Positions 50,406-59,858 of a stretch of DNA of 64,000 nt are shown one piece after another (the stretch's first letter is position 1; each line of letters opens with the position of its first letter). A model generated the notes under the pieces. That model did no database searches and was not told the DNA's origin. It saw only the letters and a list, made by a program, of their open reading frames with translations. The translations under genes and the position numbers were made by a program. Origin of the DNA: Paenibacillus sp. R14(2021). Lineage in GTDB: Bacteria; Bacillota; Bacilli; Paenibacillales; Paenibacillaceae. The stretch is taken from the NCBI RefSeq assembly GCF_019431355.1, contig NZ_CP080269.1, positions 1,736,001 through 1,800,000 of the forward strand. The letters run 5' to 3'.

Positions 50406-52385
50406 TTATTCGGACACTGCGGGTACTTTCGCAAGCTCCGCGTACTTCGCGGCATAGCGCGTTACGGTCTGCACATACGTCGCATGCGACCAGGTCAGCG
50501 GAGCAACGGATAACGGAGTGCCGTCTCCCGGATGCAGCTGCTCCGGCAGCACCCCGCTTGAGAGCGCGTGCTCTACGACCCATTGCAGCGTTTCGCGCGG
50601 TTTGGTCAGATCCTTCAGAGTCGCGGCGGAAGCAATTTCGAAATTCGCCACCCATAATGTACATATGATCCAAGGATTGCCCGGCACGTTATCGATATCG
50701 CCGGACTGCTGGAAGTAATAATCGTTGGTATACCTGGCAACGCCGCCCACGCCCGTCTTGATCGTCAGGCCGCTCTTGATCGCGTTCATCGTGCGGATAA
50801 CGCGTTCGTCGTCTACCGGCAGCACGCCGAATTCCCAAATGCCGAACATGCTGCTCTCGAGCGTCATATCCTTCACCCAGCGGTTATCCTTCTGAATGAG
50901 ACCGCGGGCGAAGCGACCGGATTCCTCATCCCAGAGATGCGTCAGCATACCGTGCTTGATGGATTGCGCCGTGTTGCGGAGATGATCGCTTCGCTCGTAA
51001 TCCCCGAACAGTTCGGTGAAGAAGGCCGCCGACATCAGACCTCCGTATACGGAAGCAACGGTATAGGTCCAGATGCCATAACGCTCCTCCCACAAGTCAT
51101 AGCTCGGCTTCGGCAGCGAAAGACTGTGCTCCATATATGTACTGAGGAAGGCCGCGCCTTTGCGTATCAAATTATTGTAGAGCGACTGCGGAAGTTCGAT
51201 GACTTGATGCCGCGTGTAGTCCTTCCAGAGTGCGAACAGCACGAGCGCCGTCTCGTCCTCTTGGATCGGTAGACGCCTGCTGCCCTGCACGATATACGGA
51301 TGCCAGCTGGAGCCGACCGTGCCGTCCGGATTGTACTTGTGGAACAAGTAGCCGTCCGGCGACAAGACATTCGCGCAAAACTGGAAGAAAGGCGAGATGA
51401 CGCTCTGAAAGCCGGCGCCTGACATCGCGTCGGCGATCAAGGCGCCGTCCCGCGGCCACATATAGCTGTAATGATCCCGATTGTACTGCAAAATATCGGT
51501 ATCGTTCGCAGCAATGATCGCGCCGCGCTCATCCGTCTGCGTCCTTACGATAAGCAGGCTGAGGCGGAACATATTGACGGATTCCGGCGACAGGTCGCCC
51601 AAATTCTGCTCGGCACGGTGCAGCCAATGCTTCCAGTATATAACGATTCGGCTCAGCAGCTTCTCCGGATGGCTCTCTTGCACGTATTGGTTCAGTTCCT
51701 TGACTTCCTCTAAATTTTTGCCGATCGACATCCAGTAGTAGACCGACTTCTCGCCTTCCGGCGGAACGACCGTCCGGAAGCTGATCGTGCTGTCAACGGA
51801 GCCTTGCGCGATGGAATTGCCCATCAATGTCCCGTCTTCCGCATCCCGCCACGTTCCCTCGGCGGATTGGAACCGCTTGATCCCTGTCGTGTACTGCATC
51901 ATGCCGCCTTCGTCCGAGAACCCGTTGAACATGAAGTACGAGGAACGCTTGTAGTGATAGAGCGTATGATTCTCGGGATAATACGCCGCCGTATCCCCAA
52001 CCTCGGACCCGTCGATCATCAGGTCATGATGGAAGAATAACCGGAACTCGCGCGGTTCCGCGCCCCTATTGCGAATCACAACCCGCTTGATATAGATGCT
52101 TTCACGCTGATGGATGCCGTCATTGATATGCAGCTCGACCGCAAGCCGCTCGTTACGCGCGATCACGTTCGTCACGAGGGAATCTGCAATGTACGAAAGC
52201 TCGAACTTCCACTCCGGATCCTCCAGCCAGGAGAATTGACCATCAACCCACAGTCCGAACCGGCAGTATTGTCCGCCGACGTGATTCAACTGCCCGACGA
52301 ACGGATAGTAAATATCTCGAATATAACAATTTCGGTCCAAATTCATCAGAATTTTGCCGTTGCCGATTACGAGATGACGGGCCAT
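50406..52385 (-). CDS. GH15 family glucoamylase-type glucan hydrolase
   Basis: 659 residues, no signal peptide, so cytoplasmic. N-terminal beta-sandwich (about 1-270) and C-terminal (alpha/alpha)6 barrel. Barrel motifs include YSYMWPRDGALIADAM, WHPYIVQGSRRLPIQEDETALVLFALW (acid/base Glu region), YDLWEERYGIWTYTVASVYGGL and WSHATYVQTVTRYA near the C-terminus with the second Glu region upstream. Such enzymes release glucose from alpha-1,4/1,6 glucans or act on trehalose-like glucans. Last gene of the glycogen operon, overlapping glgA by 19 bp, in the position held by glgP in Bacillus. Confidence 0.88.
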   Translation of the reverse strand: MARHLVIGNGKILMNLDRNCYIRDIYYPFVGQLNHVGGQYCRFGLWVDGQFSWLEDPEWKFELSYIADSLVTNVIARNERLAVELHINDGIHQRESIYIKRVVIRNRGAEPREFRLFFHHDLMIDGSEVGDTAAYYPENHTLYHYKRSSYFMFNGFSDEGGMMQYTTGIKRFQSAEGTWRDAEDGTLMGNSIAQGSVDSTISFRTVVPPEGEKSVYYWMSIGKNLEEVKELNQYVQESHPEKLLSRIVIYWKHWLHRAEQNLGDLSPESVNMFRLSLLIVRTQTDERGAIIAANDTDILQYNRDHYSYMWPRDGALIADAMSGAGFQSVISPFFQFCANVLSPDGYLFHKYNPDGTVGSSWHPYIVQGSRRLPIQEDETALVLFALWKDYTRHQVIELPQSLYNNLIRKGAAFLSTYMEHSLSLPKPSYDLWEERYGIWTYTVASVYGGLMSAAFFTELFGDYERSDHLRNTAQSIKHGMLTHLWDEESGRFARGLIQKDNRWVKDMTLESSMFGIWEFGVLPVDDERVIRTMNAIKSGLTIKTGVGGVARYTNDYYFQQSGDIDNVPGNPWIICTLWVANFEIASAATLKDLTKPRETLQWVVEHALSSGVLPEQLHPGDGTPLSVAPLTWSHATYVQTVTRYAAKYAELAKVPAVSE

Positions 52386-53830
52386 GAGGGAATCTCCTTT
52401 CGTTGCGGCACAATGTCATGGTAGAGCGACAAGTACGCCTTTGCCGAGCGCGTCCAGCTGTAGTCTTCTTTCGCGCCGTTGGCAACGATCTTCTGCCATT
52501 CGTCCTGATTGCCATAGAATTGAATGGCGCGCTGTACGGTATGCAGCAAATCATGCGCATTGTAATTCGTAAAACTAAAGCCGTTGCCTGTGCCCATAAA
52601 TTCATTGTATGCCTGCACTGTGTCTTTGAGTCCGCCCGTTTCTCTGACGATCGGAACCGACCGGTAACGCAGGGCCAGCAGCTGGCTCAGCCCGCAAGGC
52701 TCGAATTGCGACGGCATCAGGTACATGTCGCTTCCCGCGTAGATCCGGCGCGCCAGCCCGTCATTGAAACCGAACCACGTCGCGACCTGCCCGGGTCGTT
52801 TGATTTCCGCGCGGCGGAACATCTGCTCATAATGCCAATCGCCGGAGCCGAGCACCGCGATTTGGACATTTTCCGACAAAATTTGCTCCAGCACGGCCTC
52901 GATCAAATCAAATCCCTTCTGACCGACAAGCCGCGACACGATGCCGATGAGCGGCGTTTCTTCCGACTCGGTCAGCCCCAACTCCTGCTGAAGCGCGATT
53001 TTGTTCTTCCGCTTGCGCGCAAGTGAGCCGCGGTATGGATGACGCAGCGCCGCATCGTTCATCGGATCGAACAGCTCCGTATCGATGCCGTTGACGATTC
53101 CGATGAGATCTCCTGCGCGGTAACGCAGCAAGCCATCCAGCTTCTCGCCGTAATATTCGGTCTGAATTTCCTCCGCATACGTCGGACTAACGGTCGTAAG
53201 CTTGTCCGCATATTGAAGGCCGCCCTTCATGCAGTTGCCGGCTCCGTAGAAATCGATGCCCTCCGAGCCGAACAGCTCGTCGCCGGAGCCCATCAAATCC
53301 TTGAGCAGCTCCCGTCCAAATACGCCTTGGTATTTGAGATTATGGATCGTATACACCGCAGCCATATCCCGGTAGCCCGGATCATTCCGATAGCGGGTCT
53401 TCAGCAGAAACGGAATCAGCCCCGTCTGCCAGTCGTGACAGTGGATGATATCCGGTTTGAAATCAGCATAGAGCAGCGACTCCAGAACGGCATAGCAGAA
53501 GAAGACGAACCGTTCCGCATCGTCGTCATAGCCATACAGCCCGCTGCGCTTGAAATAGTACTCATTGTCGATCACGTAATAGATGACGCCATCGATTTCC
53601 GCTTTCATTAGACCGCAGTAAAGATCTCTCCAGCCCATCCGAAGCGTGAACGTAGCAATGGTCTCGAACTGTTCTGCCAGTGCAGCTGGTATCGATCCAT
53701 ACTTAGGGAGAATGACACGGACATCTGCTCCTTTGGCAAGGAGCGCCTTCGGAAGCGCCCCCGCCACGTCGGCGAGACCGCCCGTCTTAACGAGCGGCAC
53801 CGCCTCAGAAGCTGCGAATAAAATGTTCAT
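52367..53830 (-). CDS. glgA: Glycogen synthase (ADP-glucose type, GT5)
   Basis: 487 residues. N-terminal ADP-glucose loop KTGGLADVAGALPKAL, CHDWQTGLIPFLL, HNLKYQGVFG, and in the second Rossmann domain IGIVSRLVGQKGFDLI and PSQFEPCGLSQLLALRYRSVPIVRETGGLKDTV, with the catalytic Glu in the E-x7-E motif. It elongates alpha-1,4 chains from ADP-glucose made by GlgC/GlgD just upstream in the operon. The stop lies inside the next gene (19-bp overlap). Confidence 0.95.
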   Translation of the reverse strand: MNILFAASEAVPLVKTGGLADVAGALPKALLAKGADVRVILPKYGSIPAALAEQFETIATFTLRMGWRDLYCGLMKAEIDGVIYYVIDNEYYFKRSGLYGYDDDAERFVFFCYAVLESLLYADFKPDIIHCHDWQTGLIPFLLKTRYRNDPGYRDMAAVYTIHNLKYQGVFGRELLKDLMGSGDELFGSEGIDFYGAGNCMKGGLQYADKLTTVSPTYAEEIQTEYYGEKLDGLLRYRAGDLIGIVNGIDTELFDPMNDAALRHPYRGSLARKRKNKIALQQELGLTESEETPLIGIVSRLVGQKGFDLIEAVLEQILSENVQIAVLGSGDWHYEQMFRRAEIKRPGQVATWFGFNDGLARRIYAGSDMYLMPSQFEPCGLSQLLALRYRSVPIVRETGGLKDTVQAYNEFMGTGNGFSFTNYNAHDLLHTVQRAIQFYGNQDEWQKIVANGAKEDYSWTRSAKAYLSLYHDIVPQRKEIPSWPVIS

Positions 53831-53894
53831 GGTATGGTTTCACCTCGACTCTTATCTCTCTACCTGGAATGATGATCAATCTATCGCCAACGTC

Positions 53895-55007
53895 TTAGAT
53901 AACCTTCCGCTTCATCGCAAGGAAGGGCGACACTTCTGCGCCGCGCAGCTCACGGCCGCGCTCTATCGTAACATCTTTATCCAATATCACATGGTCTACC
54001 GAACTATTTTCCCCGATCAAGCCGTTCTGCATAACGATGCTGTTGCGCACGACTGCTCCTTTGCGGACATGGACGCCTCGGAACAATATGCTGTTGATGA
54101 CCGTCCCTTCGATGATGCAGCCGTTTGCGATCAACGAATTGCTCGTCTTCGCCCCTTCCGCATAACGGGCGGGCGGTTCATCCTTGACTTTCGTGAAGAT
54201 CGGTCCCGGCTCGAAGAACAGGCTTCTCCAAACATCCGGCTTGAGCAGCTGCATGCTGTTCTGATAATAGCTGTTCAGCGTATTGACGACGCCGAGGTAG
54301 CCTTCGAACATATAGCTCTGAATGTGCAGCTTGTCGACGCGGGACATGATGGCATGGCGGACAAGATGATCCTGCCCTTGCGCGAGCGACGTATCGACAA
54401 GCTCAAGCAGCAAATCCTTGCGCATCAAGTACATTTCCATGGAAATCAGGTCGCTTTGTATTCGGCCAAAATGATCCTGCATCTCCGTGACGCGGCCTCG
54501 TGCATCGACCTTCACCTTCCGGGCTCTGCCCCCGAAGAGCTCTGCCTGCTCCTTGCAGATGACCGTAATATCAGCGCCGCTCGCTTTGTGCGAGGCGAGT
54601 ACACCTTCGAAATCGATATTGCAGATCATATGGCTGCGCGTAACCAGCACATATTCCTGCGCACTGCGGGAGAAATAATCCCGATGCTGGTAGAAGTGAT
54701 AGAGATCGCCGCGGCGCACTTCATTCACGTCATCCGTCACCGGAGGCATGATGAACAGACCGCTCTGGCGGTGGTTTAAATCCCAATGCTTGCCGGAGCC
54801 CAGATGATCCATCAAAGAGCGGTACTTGGTCTGCGCGAATACGCCGACTTTGCCGATTCCCGAGTTCACCATGCTGGACAGCGTAAAATCGATGAGTCGA
54901 AAACGGGCACCAAACGGCACCGTGGCCAGGCATCGGCTTGCGGTCAAGGTCTCCATTTCGTCTGCTTCGTGGATGAGATTAATGACGCCTAGAATACTGG
55001 AGTTCAT
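53895..55007 (-). CDS. glgD: Glucose-1-phosphate adenylyltransferase subunit GlgD
   Basis: 370 residues; its ATG overlaps the stop of glgC as ATGA. It has the nucleotidyltransferase fold, but the GlgC nucleotide loop GGGEGKRL is replaced by [29 protein letters not shown]. That loss of the catalytic loop is typical of GlgD. The C-terminal left-handed beta-helix ([25 protein letters not shown]) is present. It pairs with GlgC as a non-catalytic or modulating subunit, as in Bacillus and Geobacillus. Confidence 0.94.
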   Translation of the reverse strand: MNSSILGVINLIHEADEMETLTASRCLATVPFGARFRLIDFTLSSMVNSGIGKVGVFAQTKYRSLMDHLGSGKHWDLNHRQSGLFIMPPVTDDVNEVRRGDLYHFYQHRDYFSRSAQEYVLVTRSHMICNIDFEGVLASHKASGADITVICKEQAELFGGRARKVKVDARGRVTEMQDHFGRIQSDLISMEMYLMRKDLLLELVDTSLAQGQDHLVRHAIMSRVDKLHIQSYMFEGYLGVVNTLNSYYQNSMQLLKPDVWRSLFFEPGPIFTKVKDEPPARYAEGAKTSNSLIANGCIIEGTVINSILFRGVHVRKGAVVRNSIVMQNGLIGENSSVDHVILDKDVTIERGRELRGAEVSPFLAMKRKVI

Positions 55008-56170
55008 GACTGCTCTACCTCCTGCAGCGATTGATTGACGGATACGAGTTCATCGCTCCCGATGACGGTAACGGTCTCGCTGTTTAGACTGCCGATCGTG
55101 ACGCCTTCCTTGATGATGGCGCCTTCTCCGATAATGGCTTTATAGATACGAGCCCCTTTGCCGATTTTGACGTTCGGCATAATGACGGACTCGTGCACTT
55201 CGCTGTCCACACCTGATTGCACGCCGTGAAAGAGCACCGATCGATGGACGAGTCCTTCAATCATGCAGCCCTCCGTAATGAGGGAATCTGCAATATCCGC
55301 GGTTGCCGCCGAATAGTGCGCGGGGCGATTCGGGTTAACGGAGAATATCCGCCAATTCCGGTCGTTGAGATCCAGCGCCGGCTTCTGGGAGAGCAGATCC
55401 ATGTTTGCTTCCCATAGGCTTTCGAGCGTGCCGACATCCTTCCAATACCCATTGAACGTGTACGACTGCAGCTTGATTCCGTCCTGCAGCATTGCCGGAA
55501 TGATATCTTTGCCGAAATCGTTGCCGGAGAGCCGGTTCGCCTCATCCCGGATGAGGTACTGCTGCAGCACCGGCCAAGAGAAAATATATACACCCATGGA
55601 CGCCATGTTGCTTGTCGGCACCTTCGGCTTCTCTTCGAATGAGGTGATTGTACCCGCTTCGTCCACATGCATGATACCGAACCGGCTGGCTTCCTTCCAA
55701 TCCACTTCGATGCACGCAATCGTTACGTCCGCGCCATTCTCTTCATGCTCTTTCAGCATGAGCTCATAATCCATCTTGTAAATATGATCGCCCGAAATAA
55801 TGAGCACATAGTCTGGTTCATACCGGTCTATGAAACCCATGTTTTGGTAAATGGCATTCGCTGTGCCTTTGTACCACATGCCGCCTTTCTGTTTCACATA
55901 AGGAGGAAGAATCGCCATGCCGCCGTCGCGCCGGTCAAGTCCCCAAGGACTGCCGATACCCAGATAAGTGTTCAGGACAAGCGGCTGATACTGCGTCAGC
56001 ACGCCGATCGTGTCGATGCCCGAATGAGCGCAGTTACTTAAAGTAAAATCGATAATACGGTACTTCCCGCCGAAATGGACAGCCGGTTTCGCTACATCCT
56101 TCGTTAATACACCCAGACGTTTCCCTTCTCCTCCGGCAAGAAGCATGGCCATCATTCGTTTTCTGCCCAT
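55004..56170 (-). CDS. glgC: Glucose-1-phosphate adenylyltransferase, catalytic subunit
   Basis: 388 residues from ATG ([20 protein letters not shown]) with AAGGAG 9 bases upstream; an in-frame TTG at 56233 is rejected. Nucleotide loop [36 protein letters not shown], the catalytic [11 protein letters not shown], and [16 protein letters not shown], then a beta-helix tail. It makes ADP-glucose for GlgA. Second gene of the operon, overlapping glgD by 4 bp. Confidence 0.95.
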   Translation of the reverse strand: MGRKRMMAMLLAGGEGKRLGVLTKDVAKPAVHFGGKYRIIDFTLSNCAHSGIDTIGVLTQYQPLVLNTYLGIGSPWGLDRRDGGMAILPPYVKQKGGMWYKGTANAIYQNMGFIDRYEPDYVLIISGDHIYKMDYELMLKEHEENGADVTIACIEVDWKEASRFGIMHVDEAGTITSFEEKPKVPTSNMASMGVYIFSWPVLQQYLIRDEANRLSGNDFGKDIIPAMLQDGIKLQSYTFNGYWKDVGTLESLWEANMDLLSQKPALDLNDRNWRIFSVNPNRPAHYSAATADIADSLITEGCMIEGLVHRSVLFHGVQSGVDSEVHESVIMPNVKIGKGARIYKAIIGEGAIIKEGVTIGSLNSETVTVIGSDELVSVNQSLQEVEQS

Positions 56171-56233
56171 GGACACACTCTCCTTCTCTACTGCAACGGC
56201 TTGCTGCAGCACAAAGTTATGATTCCTCGTCAA

Positions 56234-58174
56234 TCAGTGCAACACGTCAAATCGATTGCTGCGGCTCTGTTCCCCTTCTTCAAAAACGAGCAATTGGAAA
56301 GAAAGCGGCGGAAGATCCAGCGTCAAGCTGCACGGTCTTCCATGCCATGGTGTTTTATTGCTATATAGAACTTTCTGCGTGTGCGCCAACGCACCGCCGA
56401 AAGCTGCCGCCTCACTGTGGATAACCGTTCTGTACTGCCCGGTCTCGGGCACCCCGATTCGATAATCGGAATAATGGTGATAGGAGAAATTGCAAATGAC
56501 GATGGAATAATCGCTGTGTCCATGACCTCTTCGCATGAAAACGATAACGCTTTGGGCTGCATTGTGCACGTCGATCCATTCGAAACCGCCGGGATCGCAA
56601 TCCCGTTCCCAGAGCGACGACTGCTCGCCGTAAACATGATTGAGCGATTTGACGTATTGATGCATGCTGCCGTGCATCGGATAGTCAATGAGCTGCCAAT
56701 CCAGCACATCGCCATCCTTCCATTCGGCGAATTGACCCCACTCCCCGCCCATGAAGAGCAGTTTCTTGCCGGGATGGGTCATCCAATAGCCGTAGAATAA
56801 GCGCAGCTGCGCGAATTTCTGTTCGTAGGTGCCTGACATTTTGTTAAGGAGGGAGAGCTTGCCGTGCACAACTTCATCATGTGAGAGCGGCAAAACGAAA
56901 TTTTCGGAGAATGCGTAGATGAGAGAGAACGTGATGAGATTGTGATGGTGCATTCGGTCATTGGGATCCAGCGCCATGTAACGAAGCATGTCGTTCATCC
57001 AGCCCATGTTCCATTTGAAATTGAAGCCAAGACCGCCCATGTAAGTAGGAGAAGTAACCGCCGGCCATGCCGAGGAATCCTCTGCAATCATAAGCGCATC
57101 CGGGTAATAGTGGAACACCGTTTCGTTGAGTCGTTTTAAGAAGCGAATGGCGTCGGTATTTTCCGTGCCGCCGAAGGAATTGAACGTGAATAATTCAGGG
57201 GGTTTATCAAAATGAAGATCGATCATGCTGGCGACCGCGTCGACGCGCAGTCCATCGATATGAAAGACGTCCATCCAGTAGATGGCGTTTGAAATGAGAA
57301 AGCTTTGCACTTCCGTACAGCTGAAGTCGAAAGCGAGCGTTCCCCAATTCGGCTTCTCGGCCCGTTTCAAGTCCTTCCCCTCGTAAATCGGGGAACCGTC
57401 GAACAGCCGGAGCCCGTGATCATCCTTGCAAAAGTGACCCGGCACCCAGTCCAGAATGACGCCGATTCCGTGTTGATGACAGCGGTCGATGAGCTGCATC
57501 AGCTGCTTGGGCGTGCCGTATCTGCTCGTAGGCGCGTAATATCCCGTCACCTGATAGCCCCAGGATTGATCCAGAGGATGTTCCGTAATGGGAAGCAGCT
57601 CGATATGGGTATACCCCATCTCGACGACATAGTCGACGAGTGCGCCCGCCATCTCTTCGTACGTCCAGAAGAGTTCCTTGCCTCTGTTGCGCCAGGATCC
57701 CAGATGAACCTCGTACGTAAGCATACCCTCATGATAAGGGCTGTCTTCTAGCTTACGCTGCAACCAGTCCCTGTCATGCCAGTTATAATTGAATACTTCG
57801 GATACAATGGATGCCGTGTTCGGACGAAGCTCGGATTGAAATGCGTACGGATCGGATTTAAGCAGCCGCTTGCCGTCTGAAGTAAGTATTTCATATTTGT
57901 ACACCGTGCCTGGGCCAAGATTCGGTACAAACAAGCTCCATGCGCCTGTCTCGCCGATCAGCTCCATGCGGTGCTGCCTGCCGTCCCAGCCGTTGAATTC
58001 GCCGACGACGCAGACTTGACTGGCATTCGGCGCCCAGACCGTAAATCGAACGCCGGCTTCGTCGCCCAGCCGGATGGGATGCGCACCAAATGTGCGGTAA
58101 CTATGAAATAAATTGCCTTTGTTAAACAGATACAAATCGCGCATAGAGATCCCGATTGCAGCCGCATTCGCCAT
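56234..58174 (-). CDS. glgB: 1,4-alpha-glucan branching enzyme (GH13)
   Basis: 646 residues. N-terminal CBM48 (VRFTVWAPNASQVCVVGEFNGWDGRQHRM), then the GH13 barrel. Catalytic residues are the nucleophile D312 (DGLRVDAVASM), acid/base E365 (LMIAEDSS) and D433 (PLSHDEVVHG); a C-terminal beta domain follows. It adds alpha-1,6 branches to growing glycogen. First gene of the operon. A TATAAT about 80 bases upstream (58254-58259) without a clear -35 is the likely -10. Confidence 0.95.
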   Translation of the reverse strand: MANAAAIGISMRDLYLFNKGNLFHSYRTFGAHPIRLGDEAGVRFTVWAPNASQVCVVGEFNGWDGRQHRMELIGETGAWSLFVPNLGPGTVYKYEILTSDGKRLLKSDPYAFQSELRPNTASIVSEVFNYNWHDRDWLQRKLEDSPYHEGMLTYEVHLGSWRNRGKELFWTYEEMAGALVDYVVEMGYTHIELLPITEHPLDQSWGYQVTGYYAPTSRYGTPKQLMQLIDRCHQHGIGVILDWVPGHFCKDDHGLRLFDGSPIYEGKDLKRAEKPNWGTLAFDFSCTEVQSFLISNAIYWMDVFHIDGLRVDAVASMIDLHFDKPPELFTFNSFGGTENTDAIRFLKRLNETVFHYYPDALMIAEDSSAWPAVTSPTYMGGLGFNFKWNMGWMNDMLRYMALDPNDRMHHHNLITFSLIYAFSENFVLPLSHDEVVHGKLSLLNKMSGTYEQKFAQLRLFYGYWMTHPGKKLLFMGGEWGQFAEWKDGDVLDWQLIDYPMHGSMHQYVKSLNHVYGEQSSLWERDCDPGGFEWIDVHNAAQSVIVFMRRGHGHSDYSIVICNFSYHHYSDYRIGVPETGQYRTVIHSEAAAFGGALAHTQKVLYSNKTPWHGRPCSLTLDLPPLSFQLLVFEEGEQSRSNRFDVLH

Positions 58175-58612
58175 AGCGTGGCATGCACCTCCCGAGTGTA
58201 GCTTCTTGTTAAGGTGTTGTTATGAATACTGACGCAGGCGCGATTTTTACTTCATTATACACTCCTGTATGCATGTTGGCATCCTATTTTCAGAAAATTT
58301 TGATTGCTGTTGAAGCAGGAATCTACAAATCTAGTTATTCAATTTGGTTTTGTTCATCGCTTCAAGGGCATGCGCCATAGCCCGATACGATTACGCTGCT
58401 TGACCAATTTCGCAGACAGCAATTCGCCGCGCTGCAACGATTGCCACCTCTATATCGTTCAATACGAACGTTTCATTCACGAATCATGATACAAAATGGT
58501 AAATGAAGCGTCAATCAAATATTCGCGAGGCCCCGCCATGCCGTTTTCTTGACTCTAACAATCGATTATCGATAAAATAATAAGCGGCAATAGAAAATTT
58601 TGGAGGTGCGGG
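58175..58612. other. Intergenic region between glgB and the alcohol dehydrogenase gene
   Basis: 438 bases between divergent genes. Left end: glgB -10 candidate TATAAT on the minus strand (58254-58259). Right end: the dehydrogenase promoter. Between about 58300 and 58540 I see no gene, RNA or repeat I can support. Confidence 0.6.
58549..58578 (+). promoter_or_regulatory. Promoter with internal palindrome upstream of the alcohol dehydrogenase gene
   Basis: TTGACT, an 18-bp spacer and TAAAAT. The spacer contains the perfect 10-bp palindrome TTATCGATAA within the near-palindrome ATCGATTATCGAT, a good candidate operator. Confidence 0.55.
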
Positions 58613-59779
58613 ATGGAAGCTTTTTCTTATTATAACCCTACAAATCTTGTATTTGGCAAGGGGACCGTTAGCAGATTGGGCACGCTTACCCAAGCTTACG
58701 GGAAGACGATTTTACTTGTATATGGGTCAGGCAGCATAAAAAGAACCGGCTTATATGACGAAGTGATCAGCCAGCTTCAATCCATAGACGCGACAATTGT
58801 CGAATTGGCGGGAATCGAACCGAACCCCCGCCTCACTTCCGTTCGACGCGGGATTGAGCTTTGCAGAAGTGAACATGTCGAGTTCATTCTTGCCGTTGGG
58901 GGCGGAAGCGTGCTGGACGCCGCCAAAGCCATCGCGGCAGGCGCGCGTTACGACGGAGACGTCTGGGATTTCATGGTGCAGAAAGCAACGATTCAGGATG
59001 CACTGCCGATGGGCTCCATCCTGACGTTATCCGCAACCGGTTCCGAAATGAATGGCAATGCGGTCATCTCGGATTGGGAGACCAAACAGAAACGCGCCTT
59101 CGGCAGCAAGCATACCTTTCCGCGATTCTCCATTCTAGACCCTGCCCTGACGTTCTCGGTACCGCGCGATCAGACGGTGAACGGCATCGTTGACATCATG
59201 TCGCATGTCTTCGAGCAGTACTTCACGCTGACGACGAATGCACCGCTGCAAGAACGTCTCTGCGAATCCATCCTGCTCACGGTCATTGAGAATGCCGAGA
59301 AGGCGCTTGAGTATCCGCATGATTTTGAAGCCCGCTCCAACCTGATGCTGTGCGGAACGCTTGCCCTGAACGGCGGACTCATCAGCGTCGGAACCTTGGA
59401 CGACTGGGCTTCTCACGGCATCGAGCATGAAATCAGCGCGATCTATGATATTCCGCACGGCGCAGGTCTCTCCATTGTGTTTCCTAACTGGATGAAATAC
59501 GTTTACCGCGAGCGGCTGGACCGGTTCACCCAGTATGCTGAACGCGTCTGGGGCATAGAACGCGGCTCTAAGTCCGACGAGGAGCTGGCGCTTGCTGGCA
59601 TATCGGCTACACGCGCCTTCTTCACCCGTATCGGCGCGCCAGCAACCTTGTCCTTCTATGACATCGGCGAAGAGAACTTGGATGTCATGGCGAGATCAGC
59701 CGTATTGTTTGGTCCGATCGGAAACTTCAAGAAGCTGAATCAACAGGACGTAAGAGAAATCTTGACGCTGTCGCTATAA
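58613..59779 (+). CDS. Iron-containing alcohol dehydrogenase (BdhA/YugJ type)
   Basis: 388 residues with GGAGG upstream. Nucleotide-binding AVGGGSVLDAAKAIAAGA, the LTLSATGSEMNGNAVISD segment, and metal ligands Asp/His in GIVDIMSHVFEQYF and His/His in GTLDDWASHGIEHEISAIYDIPHGAGLSIVFPNWMKYV. This is the NAD(P)H-dependent butanol dehydrogenase-like branch, which reduces aldehydes to alcohols, probably under low oxygen. It is monocistronic with its own promoter and terminator. Confidence 0.93.
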   Translation: MEAFSYYNPTNLVFGKGTVSRLGTLTQAYGKTILLVYGSGSIKRTGLYDEVISQLQSIDATIVELAGIEPNPRLTSVRRGIELCRSEHVEFILAVGGGSVLDAAKAIAAGARYDGDVWDFMVQKATIQDALPMGSILTLSATGSEMNGNAVISDWETKQKRAFGSKHTFPRFSILDPALTFSVPRDQTVNGIVDIMSHVFEQYFTLTTNAPLQERLCESILLTVIENAEKALEYPHDFEARSNLMLCGTLALNGGLISVGTLDDWASHGIEHEISAIYDIPHGAGLSIVFPNWMKYVYRERLDRFTQYAERVWGIERGSKSDEELALAGISATRAFFTRIGAPATLSFYDIGEENLDVMARSAVLFGPIGNFKKLNQQDVREILTLSL

Positions 59780-59789
59780 GCAGCTGCAC

Positions 59790-59836
59790 AAAAAGGTCTT
59801 CGCCGCGCCGCTTGGCGCCGTGAAGACCTTTTTTTA
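59790..59836. terminator. Bidirectional terminator after the alcohol dehydrogenase gene
   Basis: AAAAGGTCTTC...GGCGCC-type inner stem...GAAGACCTTTTTTT, between convergent genes. Confidence 0.9.
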
Positions 59837-59858
59837 TTCCATGCGCAATCGCGGCGAA

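Noticed and set aside
58304-58489. 61-codon frame in the glgB/dehydrogenase intergenic region
   Set aside because: No ribosome site, no recognisable sequence, and many Arg/Cys/His codons typical of chance frames.
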